Source: Daphnia pulex | Taxonomy: Eukaryota > Arthropoda > Branchiopoda > Diplostraca > Daphniidae | NCBI RefSeq assembly: GCF_021134715.1 | Contig: NC_060026.1 | Location: 1,550,001 to 1,614,000, forward strand | Direction of reading: 5' to 3' | Length of the DNA stretch: 64,000 nt | In this document: positions 48,721-60,600 of the stretch, one piece after another | Layout of the letters: every line of letters starts with the position of its first letter | Position numbering within the stretch: position 1 is the stretch's first letter | The notes under the pieces: model-generated | Databases searched by the model: none | Seen by the model: only the letters and a program-made list of their open reading frames with translations | Told to the model about the DNA's origin: nothing | Translations under genes and position numbers: made by a program

Positions 48721-49318
48721 AATTTACATTAGAGGAACGTGCAAAGGTCTGATGGAAATGACTGGACAGAAAGAAAATCACACGGGGTTATCAGAGTTAG
48801 ACAAATTCGAAACTCATATCCACCAACCAAAGCGTTTGTCCTTCCAATATTGGATTTGCGGAAGATGCAAGACTCGAATCAAATGACATTTGAGGAACGC
48901 ACACAAAAGAAGATGGAAGAGGCAACGAGACAGAAAAGGTTGAACGAAGCAAAAAGCTCTGCAAATGAGCTGACGTTTTCGTCGCAAGACTACACAGTGT
49001 GTTTAAAGTGTGTAGGCCACCGAGTGCGGTGAAACAGTACAAGTTTTCCCACACGTCGTCTTCGACTGAAGTAGCTACTCGAACTTTACCCGTTAGTATA
49101 AATAACAGAGTCTGGTCGAGGTAGATCGTAAACACATTGTTGGAGTAGCTGGCAGTAGGTTGTTTCTTAAAAACATTTTAGTATTTCAATTATTTACATT
49201 CATTTTAAAAAAAAATTTAAGTTTCAGTTTAAGACCTCAGATTTTTCGTCAAGCACTCCAGCAGCACTTGTTACGTTACAATCTAGAATTCTTCCAGATT
49301 CATTTAAATTAGCTGACG
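48721..49318 (+). promoter_or_regulatory. Opsin-pseudogene promoter region (TATA at 49097-49104)
   Basis: TATAAATA at 49097 is followed by a block (ATCGTAAACACA, GGAGTAGCTGGCAGTAGG, TTGTTTC) that is almost the same as at 55920-55993 upstream of the intact opsin. Sequence further upstream (about 48880-49040) is also shared with 55690-55855. The open frame visible at 48739-49032 lies in this shared region but is closed in the other copy, so it is not treated as a gene. Confidence 0.6.
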
Positions 49319-50790
49319 ATGGCGAATATCACCGTGATTGCACGAAACGTCTCCTTGGCAATGGCACAGAAACACGATTTCAACCCCTGGACTGTGCCCG
49401 ATGACTACACCGTTTACAATTTTGCTCCCGATTACGTCAAGCCGATCCTCATTGGCAGACCCAAAAAGCCGTTCACCCGATTTACGCTTATTTCGTTGGA
49501 ATGTACTATTTGGTCATGGGTAAGGACAAATCTTGCAATACTCGTCAAGTTAAAACAAATTGATAAGCTGTTTACGTGTCCCTACGATTGGCCTGTAGGC
49601 ACCTGTGCCACCGGTGGAAATGTACTCGTTCTAAAAATCTTCAGCCGTTACAAGTCACTGAGGACGCCGGCCAACATGCTGGTGATGAATTTGGCCATTT
49701 CCGACCTTCTCCTCATGTTCTCGCTGATTCCGGAAGCTGTTTACAACTTCTTTTGTGGTGGACCGTGGCAATTTGGTGATCTCGGCTGTCAGATTCACGC
49801 TTTCTGTGGTCAGTTATTAATTCTCCCGCGCTTAGTTTTTAGCAGTTTTATTAATGAATTACGTATTTTGGCTATGACAGGAGCGTTTTTCGGATACAGC
49901 CAAATTACCACGTTAACCAGTAAGTAGAAAAACGTTTCGAGAAATGTTTGATCATAAGCAAATAAAAACTATTTTACTTTTTTTTTTTTTAATTCTACAC
50001 CAAAAGTCACCAGCTGGGACCGTTACAATGTCATTGTTAACGGCTATAAAGGAAATTCCGCTAACTTTCGCCAAAGCCGTTAGTTTAATTTTATTCAACT
50101 GGATCTGGTCATTTGGCTGGACCCTTGCGCCCCTTGTCGGATGGGGCCTTTTCGCTTTGGATGGAATGTTGGGAACGTGAGTTATTTTTATCGCGGTAAT
50201 ATCGAATCAAGCGCTGTATTCCTTTTCTAGCATTTTCAAAGGTGTTCCTTTGACTCTTACACGACGACTATGAACCACAAGAGCTACATCCTAGCGTCCT
50301 GTTTCTTCCAGTACGGTGGTCCCATTATTGTCATTGTCGCCCGTTAATTCTTCATCGTCAAGGCCGTGTTCCACCACGAAGAAGAATTACGACAACAAGC
50401 CAAAAAGATGAATGTGACATCGCTGAGAAACAACGCGGAGCAAGACGCCGTTACGGCCGAAATGCGCATCGCCAAGATCGCCATCATCAACATCACGCTG
50501 TGGATTTTCGCCTGGACTCCCTTCACCGTTATTTGCATTTTAGGTACATGGGGTAGTCCAAAGTACATCACCGCACTTGTCTCGGAAATTCCAATCGTTT
50601 GCGCCAAAACTTCTGCCGTCTACAACCCAATCATTTACGCCCTGTCCCATCCAAAGTACCGCGAATGTTTAAAAGAAGTCTGTCAATGGATCATGGATGT
50701 GTATCGTCGTTGAAAAGAAGAAAGGATCAAACAGTTCGTCCGACAACGCATCCGTCAATACCAGTGCCACCACATCAGCTTAAGTTAAAG
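49319..50790 (+). pseudogene. Rhabdomeric-type opsin pseudogene (tandem copy 1)
   Basis: Same five-exon layout as the intact opsin at 56159: 49319-49519, 49599-49808, 49881-49919, 50007-50176, and from 50242. Compared with that gene it carries a 7-bp deletion in exon 1 (about 49450), a 1-bp insertion in exon 4 (about 50045), a TAA replacing a Tyr codon at 50345-50347 in TM5, and a 7-bp tandem duplication at about 50686-50699 that shifts the C-terminus. Otherwise the segments remain highly similar: SWDRYNVIVNG, AEMRIAKIAIINITLWIF, VCAKTSAVYNPIIY and HPKYRECL. The retinal-linking Lys codon persists. Splice sites and the TATA region are intact, so it may still be transcribed. Lesions are seen in the sequence; assembly error has not been excluded. 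Confidence 0.85.
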
Positions 50791-53526
50791 ATAATAATTT
50801 CACTCCCTGATTCCAGCTCTCCTATATGTAATTTCATTTTTCCTTCCCAATCAGAAAATCAATTTTCACTGAAATTATTAGATCATCAATGCCCCTACTA
50901 AGCTCTGAATGTAAAAATCAAATGTAGTGCCATCAGGACAACTTCTATCAACAGCATATAACAATTAGATAGTCTATACTGGATGCAGTACAATACACTT
51001 CAATTACCAATAGCAGCTTTGATAACTGTTTTGGAACTTTCTGCGCATGATGTGTATGTATACCAGTATGTATATCTGAATTGCAATATTATTACATCTA
51101 CCAATGCATGAAATTAAACGCCACTCGTACGTATAATTATCCAAAACGGTTGAAAATACCAGTTTAGAGGTGAATCATATACATTTTTCCCACGGCTTCT
51201 TCCTGCAATCGAAGCTTAATCACGAGTTTGCGACCCCCCCACAAAACTGTAGGTGTGACGACACCTGCAGATTCCCATGTCGTTATACGGTTTCGACAAT
51301 AAATCTTACCTCGCAGATTTATACCAGCGTAGCAAGGTTCACTAACTCTTTTCAGCTATTGCTGCAAGTGTTTTTGAAAATCGCTAAACCGATGTGTACC
51401 GATTAGATGATATTATGAAGGCCGATTTGATTCCCCGGGACACGGAATAAAAATCGGGAGTTTAAAAAATAATACAGTAATTTACAGACATTTGGTTGGT
51501 ACAAAAGCGAACATAAATCTTGCTGCTAGACGGGCAACGAGATTCAAACCGTTTAGTCTCGTTTACCTACCACTAAATGGGCGAAAGACATAAAAGGAAT
51601 GGAAACCTATAGCATGTAGGCCTATAGAAACAGCTCTGATCCCATTAACGTTTACTGTCCTTTGAAAGGGACGATTCCGACTCCGAGTGTGAAATTCACT
51701 TGGGTCCACCGATGTACTCGTTTTGCAATATTCGCAAAAGTTGATGAGTAAAAATAGCCAATCTTATTTCGCAGATGGCTGAATAATTTTTCCAATGCCC
51801 ATTGGGCTTAATCCAATATTGGCCTATCTTCTACATTTCTGCAAATTAAATTCCCTGTGACGCACACAAAAATGTTTCATAACCCAGTTTAACAAGGTGA
51901 TCTACGTTTAAAAGTAAGCGGCGGATTTCTTCGAGCAAAAGTTAAACAAATAACCGACTGAGACTGCAAAAAAAAAAAAATAATAATAATTCCCCGCTTT
52001 AATCTCTTTTTACAACTGAAAAGAGCGACTTCATGCAAGTGTGAGTCTAATTGAGTTTCGGACATGCTGACTTCGCAGATGGATTTTACTTTTTCAACTG
52101 GGGCCGTCTGTCTGTCCAAACTTATTCGTTGGATGGGTCACTACCCACGAATATACACAATAGAATATTGGACATGCGAGTTATGCAACAATTTCTACAT
52201 TCTTAGAATCAAGCATTACAAAAACTTTTCATGTTCCTGACTGGACAATTAAATAAAAAATTGAAAATACACTCCAGCAGTTTTCACATCATGTAACTGG
52301 TGTGAACGTTATGTAAAAATTCGCGTCTTCTATATCGACATATGTATTACTCTTCAGTCTTCCTGGACTTGCGAAATTTGAAAGAAAAAACCCTCAACAT
52401 AATTCTGTGGATTTCCCTGACTGTTTCACAAGTGAATAAAAATGGAAAGTTAATTGGATTGAAGAATTGAGTTCGTCCCTCACGTAAGCAAGCAATCAGA
52501 CAATGTTGCAAATTGAAATATTCATCATGTAAATGTTTCACTTTGCTGTCGATGACGTCAATACAAAGCCACAGTTATTTTAAACATAAAAAGATATTAG
52601 CCTTGACAACCACCAATATGGTCGTATAAAAAAATGCGAGACACAGAAAGAGTTCTCAATCAAAACTTTTGATGTTGATTTGTACTTAGATCCGCACAAT
52701 CAACGGGGGATTGAAATTCTATATGGGCACAGAATTCCTTGATCAAAGCAGCACGTTATGGGATTCGATTGTCAAACACACAAAAGCTCTAGACGTGGAA
52801 ATCACAGAATGCAGAAACTGGCCGTTTTGATTTCTGCAAACTCAAAATTCGACTGCACAAAGGACGTCTTGATTTCAGTCTACCGAAACATTTTCGGCTT
52901 TATCGTGAAATAACAAGACATGTTATTGAAGTCAAAGCAGTGCAAACTGTATGAAGCCGTTTGAAAATCGGAATTGCAGGTGATTGGCCAGAAATCGATC
53001 AATCACCTACTGATCCCAGTTATCGTCTTATACCTTAAACTTGTCACGAATGTAGCAATTGAATACGGCAAGACTTCAATTTTGCAAACTAAAATAGAAT
53101 TTACAAAAATCGATAAAACGTCAAACGAAGTCAAACTCCGACGTCGATGTGAAACACGAGTTGGGGGAAAAATTCGGCGATCAAAATTTAAAGTGTAGCG
53201 ACAGCTTTAGGTTTGAAAAAAAAAAAATCAACTCGGGTGTTTGGTATCGACAAATAAAAATATTGTATCGAAAATTATGCCTTGAAAAATTTGAAAGAGA
53301 AAACCGCACAACCAGCGTTCGAAAAATTCTCGGAAGCGGCAAAGATAAAAAAATCGCATTGGCTCACACTCACGGCAGAATTCCACATGATATTTCGGTC
53401 ATGTTTAGTTTTCGTATTTTACTGCCAAGGGCAGTTGAAAAATTTGCATAACACAATGACAAAGTAGTCTCGGGGAGAAAGTCACAAAATGGTAAAAAAA
53501 GGGAAAATAGTGATAATGTGCCCTAC
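50791..53526. other. Spacer after the opsin pseudogene
   Basis: The first 350 bp (about 50900-51120) align in patches with the 3' flank of the intact opsin at about 57940-58240 (GTAGTGC.AT, GTATATCTGAATTGC.ATATTA, CATGAAAT), so the duplication extends downstream. No coding exon is seen beyond this. Confidence 0.45.
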
Positions 53527-54014
53527 CTTTGAGCCTGGGAAATACAGCCAGGCTCTTTCCCAAGTGCTCCTTCCGCAGAAAAGTTGAAAACACCAGGTAC
53601 GAAACAAGGAAAAAGGGTGTCCTCGTGAATACTCCCACACTCGCATGGGTGTACACAAGGACAAAGAGATTTAAAGAAAAAGGGGGAAGAAGAGATGAAT
53701 CTTTGATGCATTCTCCCATCAAACCGGTGGCTGTTTACCTGCATTAAAAAAATTAATAACTGTTATGGAAGATATTCATGGAAGCCACAAAAAAAAATAC
53801 GATGAAAAGTATAAAATGACACAGCTGGGTAAACATTCATTTTTGATAAAAGAGAAAACACCCTGTGTAAGCAGATCATTTAAATACACAACGAGTAAGA
53901 GTTTCACACAATAAATACCCGATTGATGAAGCTGATGAAGCTGACACTGCTGCTGATGACGGGTTGAATGATGAAGTGCAAAACTTGATGTTGACGGTGA
54001 TGGCTGGCTCAGAA
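53527..54014 (-). ncRNA. Exon-like dispersed repeat, minus copy (blocks A and B)
   Basis: Two blocks with matching splice signals: A at 54014-53919 (acceptor TTTTAG, donor CGG|GTATT) and B at 53738-53527 (acceptor GCAG, donor AAAG|GTAGG). Both correspond to blocks on the plus strand at 62667-62767 and 62967-63181. Shared landmarks: GAGCCAGCCATCA, AAGTTTTGC, CAGCAGCA in A; CATCTCTTCTTCCC, CTTGTGTAC, ATTCACGAGGAC, TTTCCCAGGCT.AAAGGTAGG in B. The reading frames are not conserved between copies, which favours a spliced non-coding RNA or a transposon-borne unit. ncRNA is a working label. Confidence 0.4.
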
Positions 54015-55910
54015 CTAAAATCTACACAAAGAAGAAAATAGGAAACATGAACTTGCATTGCAAATAAAGCATGGCAAAAGCATGCCACACATGCTTGCAA
54101 GTTGCAAGTACTATTTATAGGTACCAAAATTGTACAATGTTTGGAATAGCCTTTCGTTAACAGCTACCACAGCTACTTATTATTTCACTATTTCAATTCT
54201 TATTCATAATTCTTAAAGTGATTTACCTGGTGAACACTGAATACCAGCAAGAGTTGAAGTTAAACTATTCAAGAGCTGTACGAGAGACGACGACTAAATT
54301 TTTGTAAACTGCTTGACTAATTTTCGTGCAGCCATCGATTAACGCCGTTGCCAAATGTAATTTCTATTCCCTCCCGGCCTTCCCGCCAAATTAAAACCGC
54401 CAAATTTAAAAAAACAAAAATTTTGCATATGCTTTACGCAGAGAAGGAGAAAAAAACTGACCAAGATTAAATATAAAAAGATGAATAGTAATTCAACCAG
54501 AATTTACAATTAATAAGCAGTCATAAAATTTTTAAAATTCAACTGAGAAAAAGATAAAAAGGTTAATTTGGGATGCCACCCGAACTCTGGGTCTACGTTT
54601 TCGTACTTCAATTACTGTGCAGGTATTCAACCAAATGGGAGGTGCCAAGAATCGACAAACAACACGGGGGGCGGAAATACTCAATTAGTCCAAAGAGTCC
54701 ACTTAAAACTTTTTCCTTTGTATAGGCCATGATTGCGCATGGCAACCATTTTGACGCGTGAATCGCAGCTAATAATATCGCTGATAAACTGTTGACGCTT
54801 CAATAATTTCCTTCGGCTTGTTGAAATTGGTTGGCTTCATCTGTTGCTATGGATATGTACGACGTACCTACAGTTACATTTCCTACGGTCACAGTTAATC
54901 ACGTCAACGTTGGACGCTGACGATCGGACGATATAAAGGAAACACGAAACGAGGGCCACCATAGAACTTGTTGGAAGTTGTATATGTTTCAGGCTTATTC
55001 AAGCGATGGCTATCATATCGTTATGTAATATGAACATTTAGATCGCTGATCGCCGCCCACCTTTTTATTGCAAATCTAACGGTTTTAACATCTCTCGTTA
55101 TCAAATATTCCCGGAATTTAATTCCACGATATAGAACTAGAATTGTATACTATTTCAACCTTAACATCTTTGGAGGCGAAAATAAATGCCAATAATGTCA
55201 AACAAAGTTATTCACGATTAACTTACAAGTTGCCATTTTGCAGCACCACTGATCCCAGCAGCAGTGGCAATTATATATGTCTTCTGTTGACGACATGTGC
55301 AAAGCCAACCTTTTGGATAATAAGCAAATTTTCAAATGAGCTTTGGTAAATATAGCTTGTCTATCCAATTAGCTCGTCAGCAGCAGTCTGTTGACATTCA
55401 AAAAAGACACGGACCAACTTGACATTGGGAAACTGGGAAAACAGATAAACGCGATCGAGCCTTCCGCGGTAATGAATTCACCCACTGGAAAATTTGGAGT
55501 TTGAAAAACAATCGAGTTCAGCAATTTGTGCTAATATATAGTAGGCCTAAAAGATTTCATTTCACCGTTTCTCAGATGAGAAGCCGCACAAGCTATCAAT
55601 ATAAATAACAGATGATGAACTTTATGGCCGAAAACAAAATCGTTGGTCCTTCAATAAGAAATTCGATTTCGGAAGGTAAAGACAGCAAAAAATGAAATGA
55701 CATTTTACACGGCCAGGCGCATCAAGGAGAGGCTATACGGTACGAGAAAACGAACGGGTCAAGAGCTTTGCAAATGAGCTGACCTTTCGTTTCAAGAATA
55801 ACACACGAGTTGCGAATACTGTGTCTAGGCTATAGTGTGGTGAAACAATACAAGTTTCTTAGCACGTCGCCGTCTTTGTCGTCTCCAGACTTCAGGACTA
55901 CAAGACCTTT
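54015..55910. other. Upstream spacer of the intact opsin
   Basis: No coding exon recognised. From about 55220 on it shares patches with the flank of the opsin pseudogene (AGCACCACTGATC, near 55242 and 48601). Confidence 0.4.
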
Positions 55911-55919
55911 ACGAAGTGG

Positions 55920-55993
55920 TATAAATAACACGGTCTGTTCTGGGTAGGATCGTAAACACACTGCTGGAGTAGCTGGTAGTAGGTTGTTTCCGA
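55920..55993 (+). promoter_or_regulatory. Core promoter of the intact opsin
   Basis: TATAAATA at 55920-55927, then ATCGTAAACACACTG and GGAGTAGCTGGTAGTAGG, conserved with the pseudogene promoter at 49097-49165. The ATG lies about 240 bp downstream without an apparent leader intron. Confidence 0.6.
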
Positions 55994-56158
55994 AGCGAGT
56001 CATTCGGCTGAAAACATCTTGAATTGAGAGTTTACAATTATATTCATTTTCATTTTTGACACTAACATCAACTTAGCATTTTAATTAATCCTTCAACGCT
56101 CCAGCACTTTCATTGTTTATTAAACTCTAAAATTCCTGGAACATTCAAATCAGCTGAA

Positions 56159-57659
56159 ATGGAAAACATCACGATGCACGCAGGACGGAACGTATCCTTG
56201 GCATTGGCACAGAAACACGATTTCAACCCATGGACTGTGCCTGATGACTACACCGTTTACAAATTTGCTCCCGATTACGTCAAGCCGCTCCTGCATCCTC
56301 ACTGGCAGACCCAAAAGGCCGTTCACCCCATTTACGCTTATTTCTTTGGAATGTACTACTTGGTCATGGGTAAATTAGTATATTTGAATGCTCTCAAGTT
56401 TGAACATTTATTATCATTCATGCATGTACCTGTGATTGGCCTGTAGGATCCTGCGCCATCTTTGGAAATATTCTCGTCCTGAAAATCTTCAGCCGCTACA
56501 AGTCACTGAGGACGCCGGCCAACATGCTGGTGATGAATTTGGCCATTTCCGACCTTCTCCTCATGTTCTCCCTCATTCCGGAAGCTGTTTACAACTTCTT
56601 TTGTGGTGGACCGTGGCAATTTGGAGATCTCGGCTGTCAGATTCACGCTTTCTGTGGTCAGTTTTATTCTTCCGCTTTATTTTGAATGGCTTGTTTAATA
56701 AATTTGTATTTGGCTCTAATAGGAGCGTTTTTTGGATACAGTCAAATTACCACATTGACCAGTAAGTACACAAAACTGTTTATGTGCTAGGAATTAGGCT
56801 AATGTGGTTAACACATTTTTTTATTAACAAAACATTTTCGTTTTTTAATTATTATAATTATTTTAATTTTTCGAATATGAAATCAAAAGTCATCAGCTGG
56901 GACCGTTACAATGTTATCGTTAATGGACTAAAGGGAACTCCATTGTCATTCGCCAAAGCCGCTAGTTTAATTTTATTCAACTGGATCTGGTCATTTGGCT
57001 GGGCCCTTGCGCCCCTTGTCGGATGGGGCCTTTTCGCTTTGGATGGAATGTTGGGAACGTGAGTTATTATTATCACGGTAAAATCGAATCAAGCGCTCTA
57101 TTCCTTTTCAAATGTTTTCCAAAGGTGTTCCTTTGACTCTTACACGACGACTATGAACCACAAGAGCTACATCCTTGCGTCTTGTTTCTTCCAGTACGGT
57201 GGCCCCATTATTGTTATTGTCGGCTGTTATTTCTTCATCGTCAAGGCCGTGTTCCATCACGAAGAAGAATTACGTCAACAAGCAAAAAAGATGAATGTGA
57301 CATCGCTGAGGAACAACGCCGAGCAAGACGCCGTTACGGCCGAAATGCGCATCGCCAAGATCGCCATCATCAACATCACGCTCTGGATTTTCGCCTGGAC
57401 TCCATTCACGGCTATTTCTATGATTGGCACATGGATCAGTCCGACTTACATAACCGCACTGGTGTCCGAGGTTCCAATCGTTTGCGCCAAAACTTCTGCC
57501 GTCTACAACCCAATCATCTACGCCCTATCCCATCCAAAGTACCGCGAATGTCTGAAGGAAATCTGCCCGTGGCTTTGCATCGTCATTGAAAAAAAGAAAG
57601 GTCCGAATCATTCGTCCGACAGCGATTCGGCCAAAACCAGCGCCACTGACTCCGCTTAA
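56159..57659 (+). CDS. Rhabdomeric (r-type) visual opsin, intact tandem copy
   Basis: Seven-transmembrane light receptor that binds retinal and signals through Gq in arthropod photoreceptors. Five exons encode 387 aa: 56159-56369, 56447-56656, 56723-56761, 56890-57058, 57125-57659. Seen: N-terminal glycosylation sites (NITM, NVSL), TM1 FGNILVLKIF, TM2 NLAISDLLLMFSLIPEAVY, DRY motif in SWDRYNVIV, long TM5-TM6 loop HHEEELRQQAKKMNV, chromophore lysine in VCAKTSAVYNP at about K332, NPIIY, and HPKYR, the r-opsin G-protein motif. TM2 has LIPE where UV opsins carry a lysine, so a UV type is unlikely. It is probably in the long/middle-wavelength part of the arthropod tree, but the clade is not decided here. 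Daphnia genomes are known for large opsin expansions. Confidence 0.93.
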
Positions 57660-60600
57660 GTTATACATAAATGGATGATTTCGTTCCTTTCCAGCTCTCT
57701 TATGGTTTTCAGTTGTCCTTTTCTATTGGTTAATGATTTCTCACTTAAAATTATTATTTCAATAATTGTCCTTCGAATATCTACATCGTTTCACCGGACT
57801 GGACATTCTGCTCTCAACAAGGCTGACGACTTTTGGAATTCAGAGAGATAAAATCGCCGAAGCTTTTATATCTTCTCGATAACTTTTAGTAGGCCTAGTT
57901 CTGGTAGTCCCATTTCACCCAGCATTTAAGAACAGTCGACTAAACACCGAATGTCAAAATCAAACTATATAAGGTAGTGCTATTCGGATGTTAGGACAAC
58001 CTCTATATAGATAACAAAAAAAAATATAGTATTTAGTGCAGCATATATAACAATTAGATTTGAATTTGGAAGAATTAGATTTGGTACTGTATATATTACA
58101 GTGCACTGCAACTAGTAACAATAGCACGTTAAATAATGACTGTTGTGTAACCTTTTCAACGATGTTATATGTAAACCGCAGTATATGTATATCTGAATTG
58201 CGATATTATATTACATCAAGCTATGCATGAAATCACAGACTTGTATGTGTAATTATTTATGACTGATGCTAATAAGCTTGGCTGAATAAAAATGTTCAAA
58301 TGGCTTTTGACCATAACTGAAAGCTGATTACGAATTTACGACCACCGATGCATTTGTTTTATTGCCGGTTTCAAATAAATCTGAACTTTAAAAAAAATTT
58401 ATAAATTCACCGAAGGACAAAAAAATAAATCGGATCCTAATATTAATAAGTCTGTGGTGGGAGCTGCATGATGGCCGAGTCTTTCTACTAGAATTAATTA
58501 AACCAACAACCGCGATTATCCGACAGAATGCAATATAATAATCTTCCCGCTTTACTCGGCGTGAAAGATAAAACCATTCTGAATTGGCAACAGCAGAGAT
58601 TTATGCTTTTGACGGCACGTGTGGGAAGGAGAATCACGAATGTGTGTGAATAAAATGGACGAAAAACTTTTGTTGCGCAATTATTTGGCTCTAAAGTGCC
58701 GAGTTTCGCCGAGCAAGTTGAGAACGTTCTCAGAATTAGGAGAATACACGACGACGACGAGAGCTATATGTAGACAGTTCCCATATAATCCTGTCCTAAA
58801 TAAATGTTGCAACCGGTGATGAGAGCGATTACGTTTTGACGTTGATATCCGGCTGGGTCTAATTGCGTATCAAATATGCCGACTTTAATAGTTATATAGA
58901 GCAGCTGAATTATTTATTTTTATTTATTCAACCGAGTTCATGGACTCTGCTGGGCTGGCATGTCCTCTCTTCCCTTTGCTAGAGTGGGCGAATGAATATT
59001 ATATACCTACGCCCTGTTGGATGGAATGTTGGATGTAGAGTGGGTTATGCAAAAATAATTGCATTCCTAAAATTCACTAGTAAAACATGTGATCTACTTT
59101 CATTCTCCCAATACTAAAAACCCTTTTATTACTGGGTATAATATAGAGAAAATAAGACCGTTTTACTTCACATTTTGTGTGTGTGCATAACACAGGTACT
59201 TCGCCAGTCGTATAATCGTTTTCATTTTTATGTGAACGAATGTTATATTAATAAATCGTATTCGCTGTCGATTCTTTGTGGTTAATCGGCAGGTATAGGC
59301 TACATTATAAGAAGATTATTCTTCAAAATTTTACATGATCGATGCACAATAATGTATTAGGTACAGCACCTGATGATCCAGCTATTATATTTTCAACTTT
59401 GTTTGCGCATCAACCATTCACAAATATGCATTATTGCAGTCGTATCGCGTGAACTGTTCTGACTGTCACGTCAATAATCTATAAGTTTGGGGTATATTGA
59501 AATTTTGTTTGGCTTCAACTGTTGCTGTTAGGATACGTACCCGTATCATTTTCTCTGTTGGAGACACAACAGTGGCCAATGTTGGACACACCCGTTCTTT
59601 TGTAAACACGGGCGATCGTTTGAATCGACGTTTATCCGCAATAATTCAATCGTCATAAAATTATTTTGTTATCGACGGATAACCGATAGAAACGACATTT
59701 CTTTAAAAAGACGAATAATACTATATCCGAAATACTAAATAAATTTGAAGCGAATGTGCTGTGATGTTTGTGGTTCTGGATTTATCTCCGCCACCAAAAG
59801 AATTCTCTCGCATAACGATAAAGCTGAACGTAAAACGAATGTTTATTGCGAACATTCAGATTCCCGTAAAAGTTAATATGATGGCTGATTTGAATTTTCT
59901 TATCTTAAATTATATAGGGTTCTCCTCATCAAAGATCAACAATAGTTTTCAATGTTGCTGAGAGGCTGAAGTAGTAGCCTAGATATAGCGATGGAGAAAC
60001 GCTGCCAATCAAAAAGAATTCCAAATGCTGACTAGTATATACTACAAAACCGTCCGTTTCGAACAAACGAACGATCCCGATCGAATCGGTCCCGAGCGGT
60101 AACAGTGGAACTATATAAATAGAGTTCGTTTACTTCTTTGAATCCAATTAAAAGAAACGCTTGCTAATCAAATGTCAGGCAAAATTCGTTCTACAAATCA
60201 AAAGTTGGCATTTGTAATATACCACACCTGCTTGTCACGGTGAAAAATGATAGGTATATTGCGTCTTATTTTCTGACGACAACATAAAGCCGAACAGAAC
60301 AACTGCAACTCAAACACGGCTGACGATTTCTGAATTCAGAGAGAAAATATCGTTAATTATTTGCTTCTAAACCTTTTACCATGATATCCCGGCCGTAAAT
60401 AATATTTCAAAAGGCACATCTTCCCGCCAAATCTCGCCTGCAAAAATTGTTATGTAGAGATATAGCTATACTCGATCCAGAGTGGAATCTCTAGTATACA
60501 TGGTGAAAAAAAAACGAACTCCAAATTTAGCCTTAGATCTATAATATTTTCAGCAATACGTGTAAACAACGATATTGCATTTGATTGGCTTTTGTTATTA

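Noticed and set aside
48739-49032. 97-codon charged open frame upstream of the opsin pseudogene
   Set aside because: The same sequence upstream of the intact opsin contains stops and indels, so it is shared promoter flank, not a conserved gene.
53405-53747. Several overlapping open frames on both strands
   Set aside because: They coincide with block B of the dispersed repeat. The frame is not shared between copies, so they are treated as non-coding.
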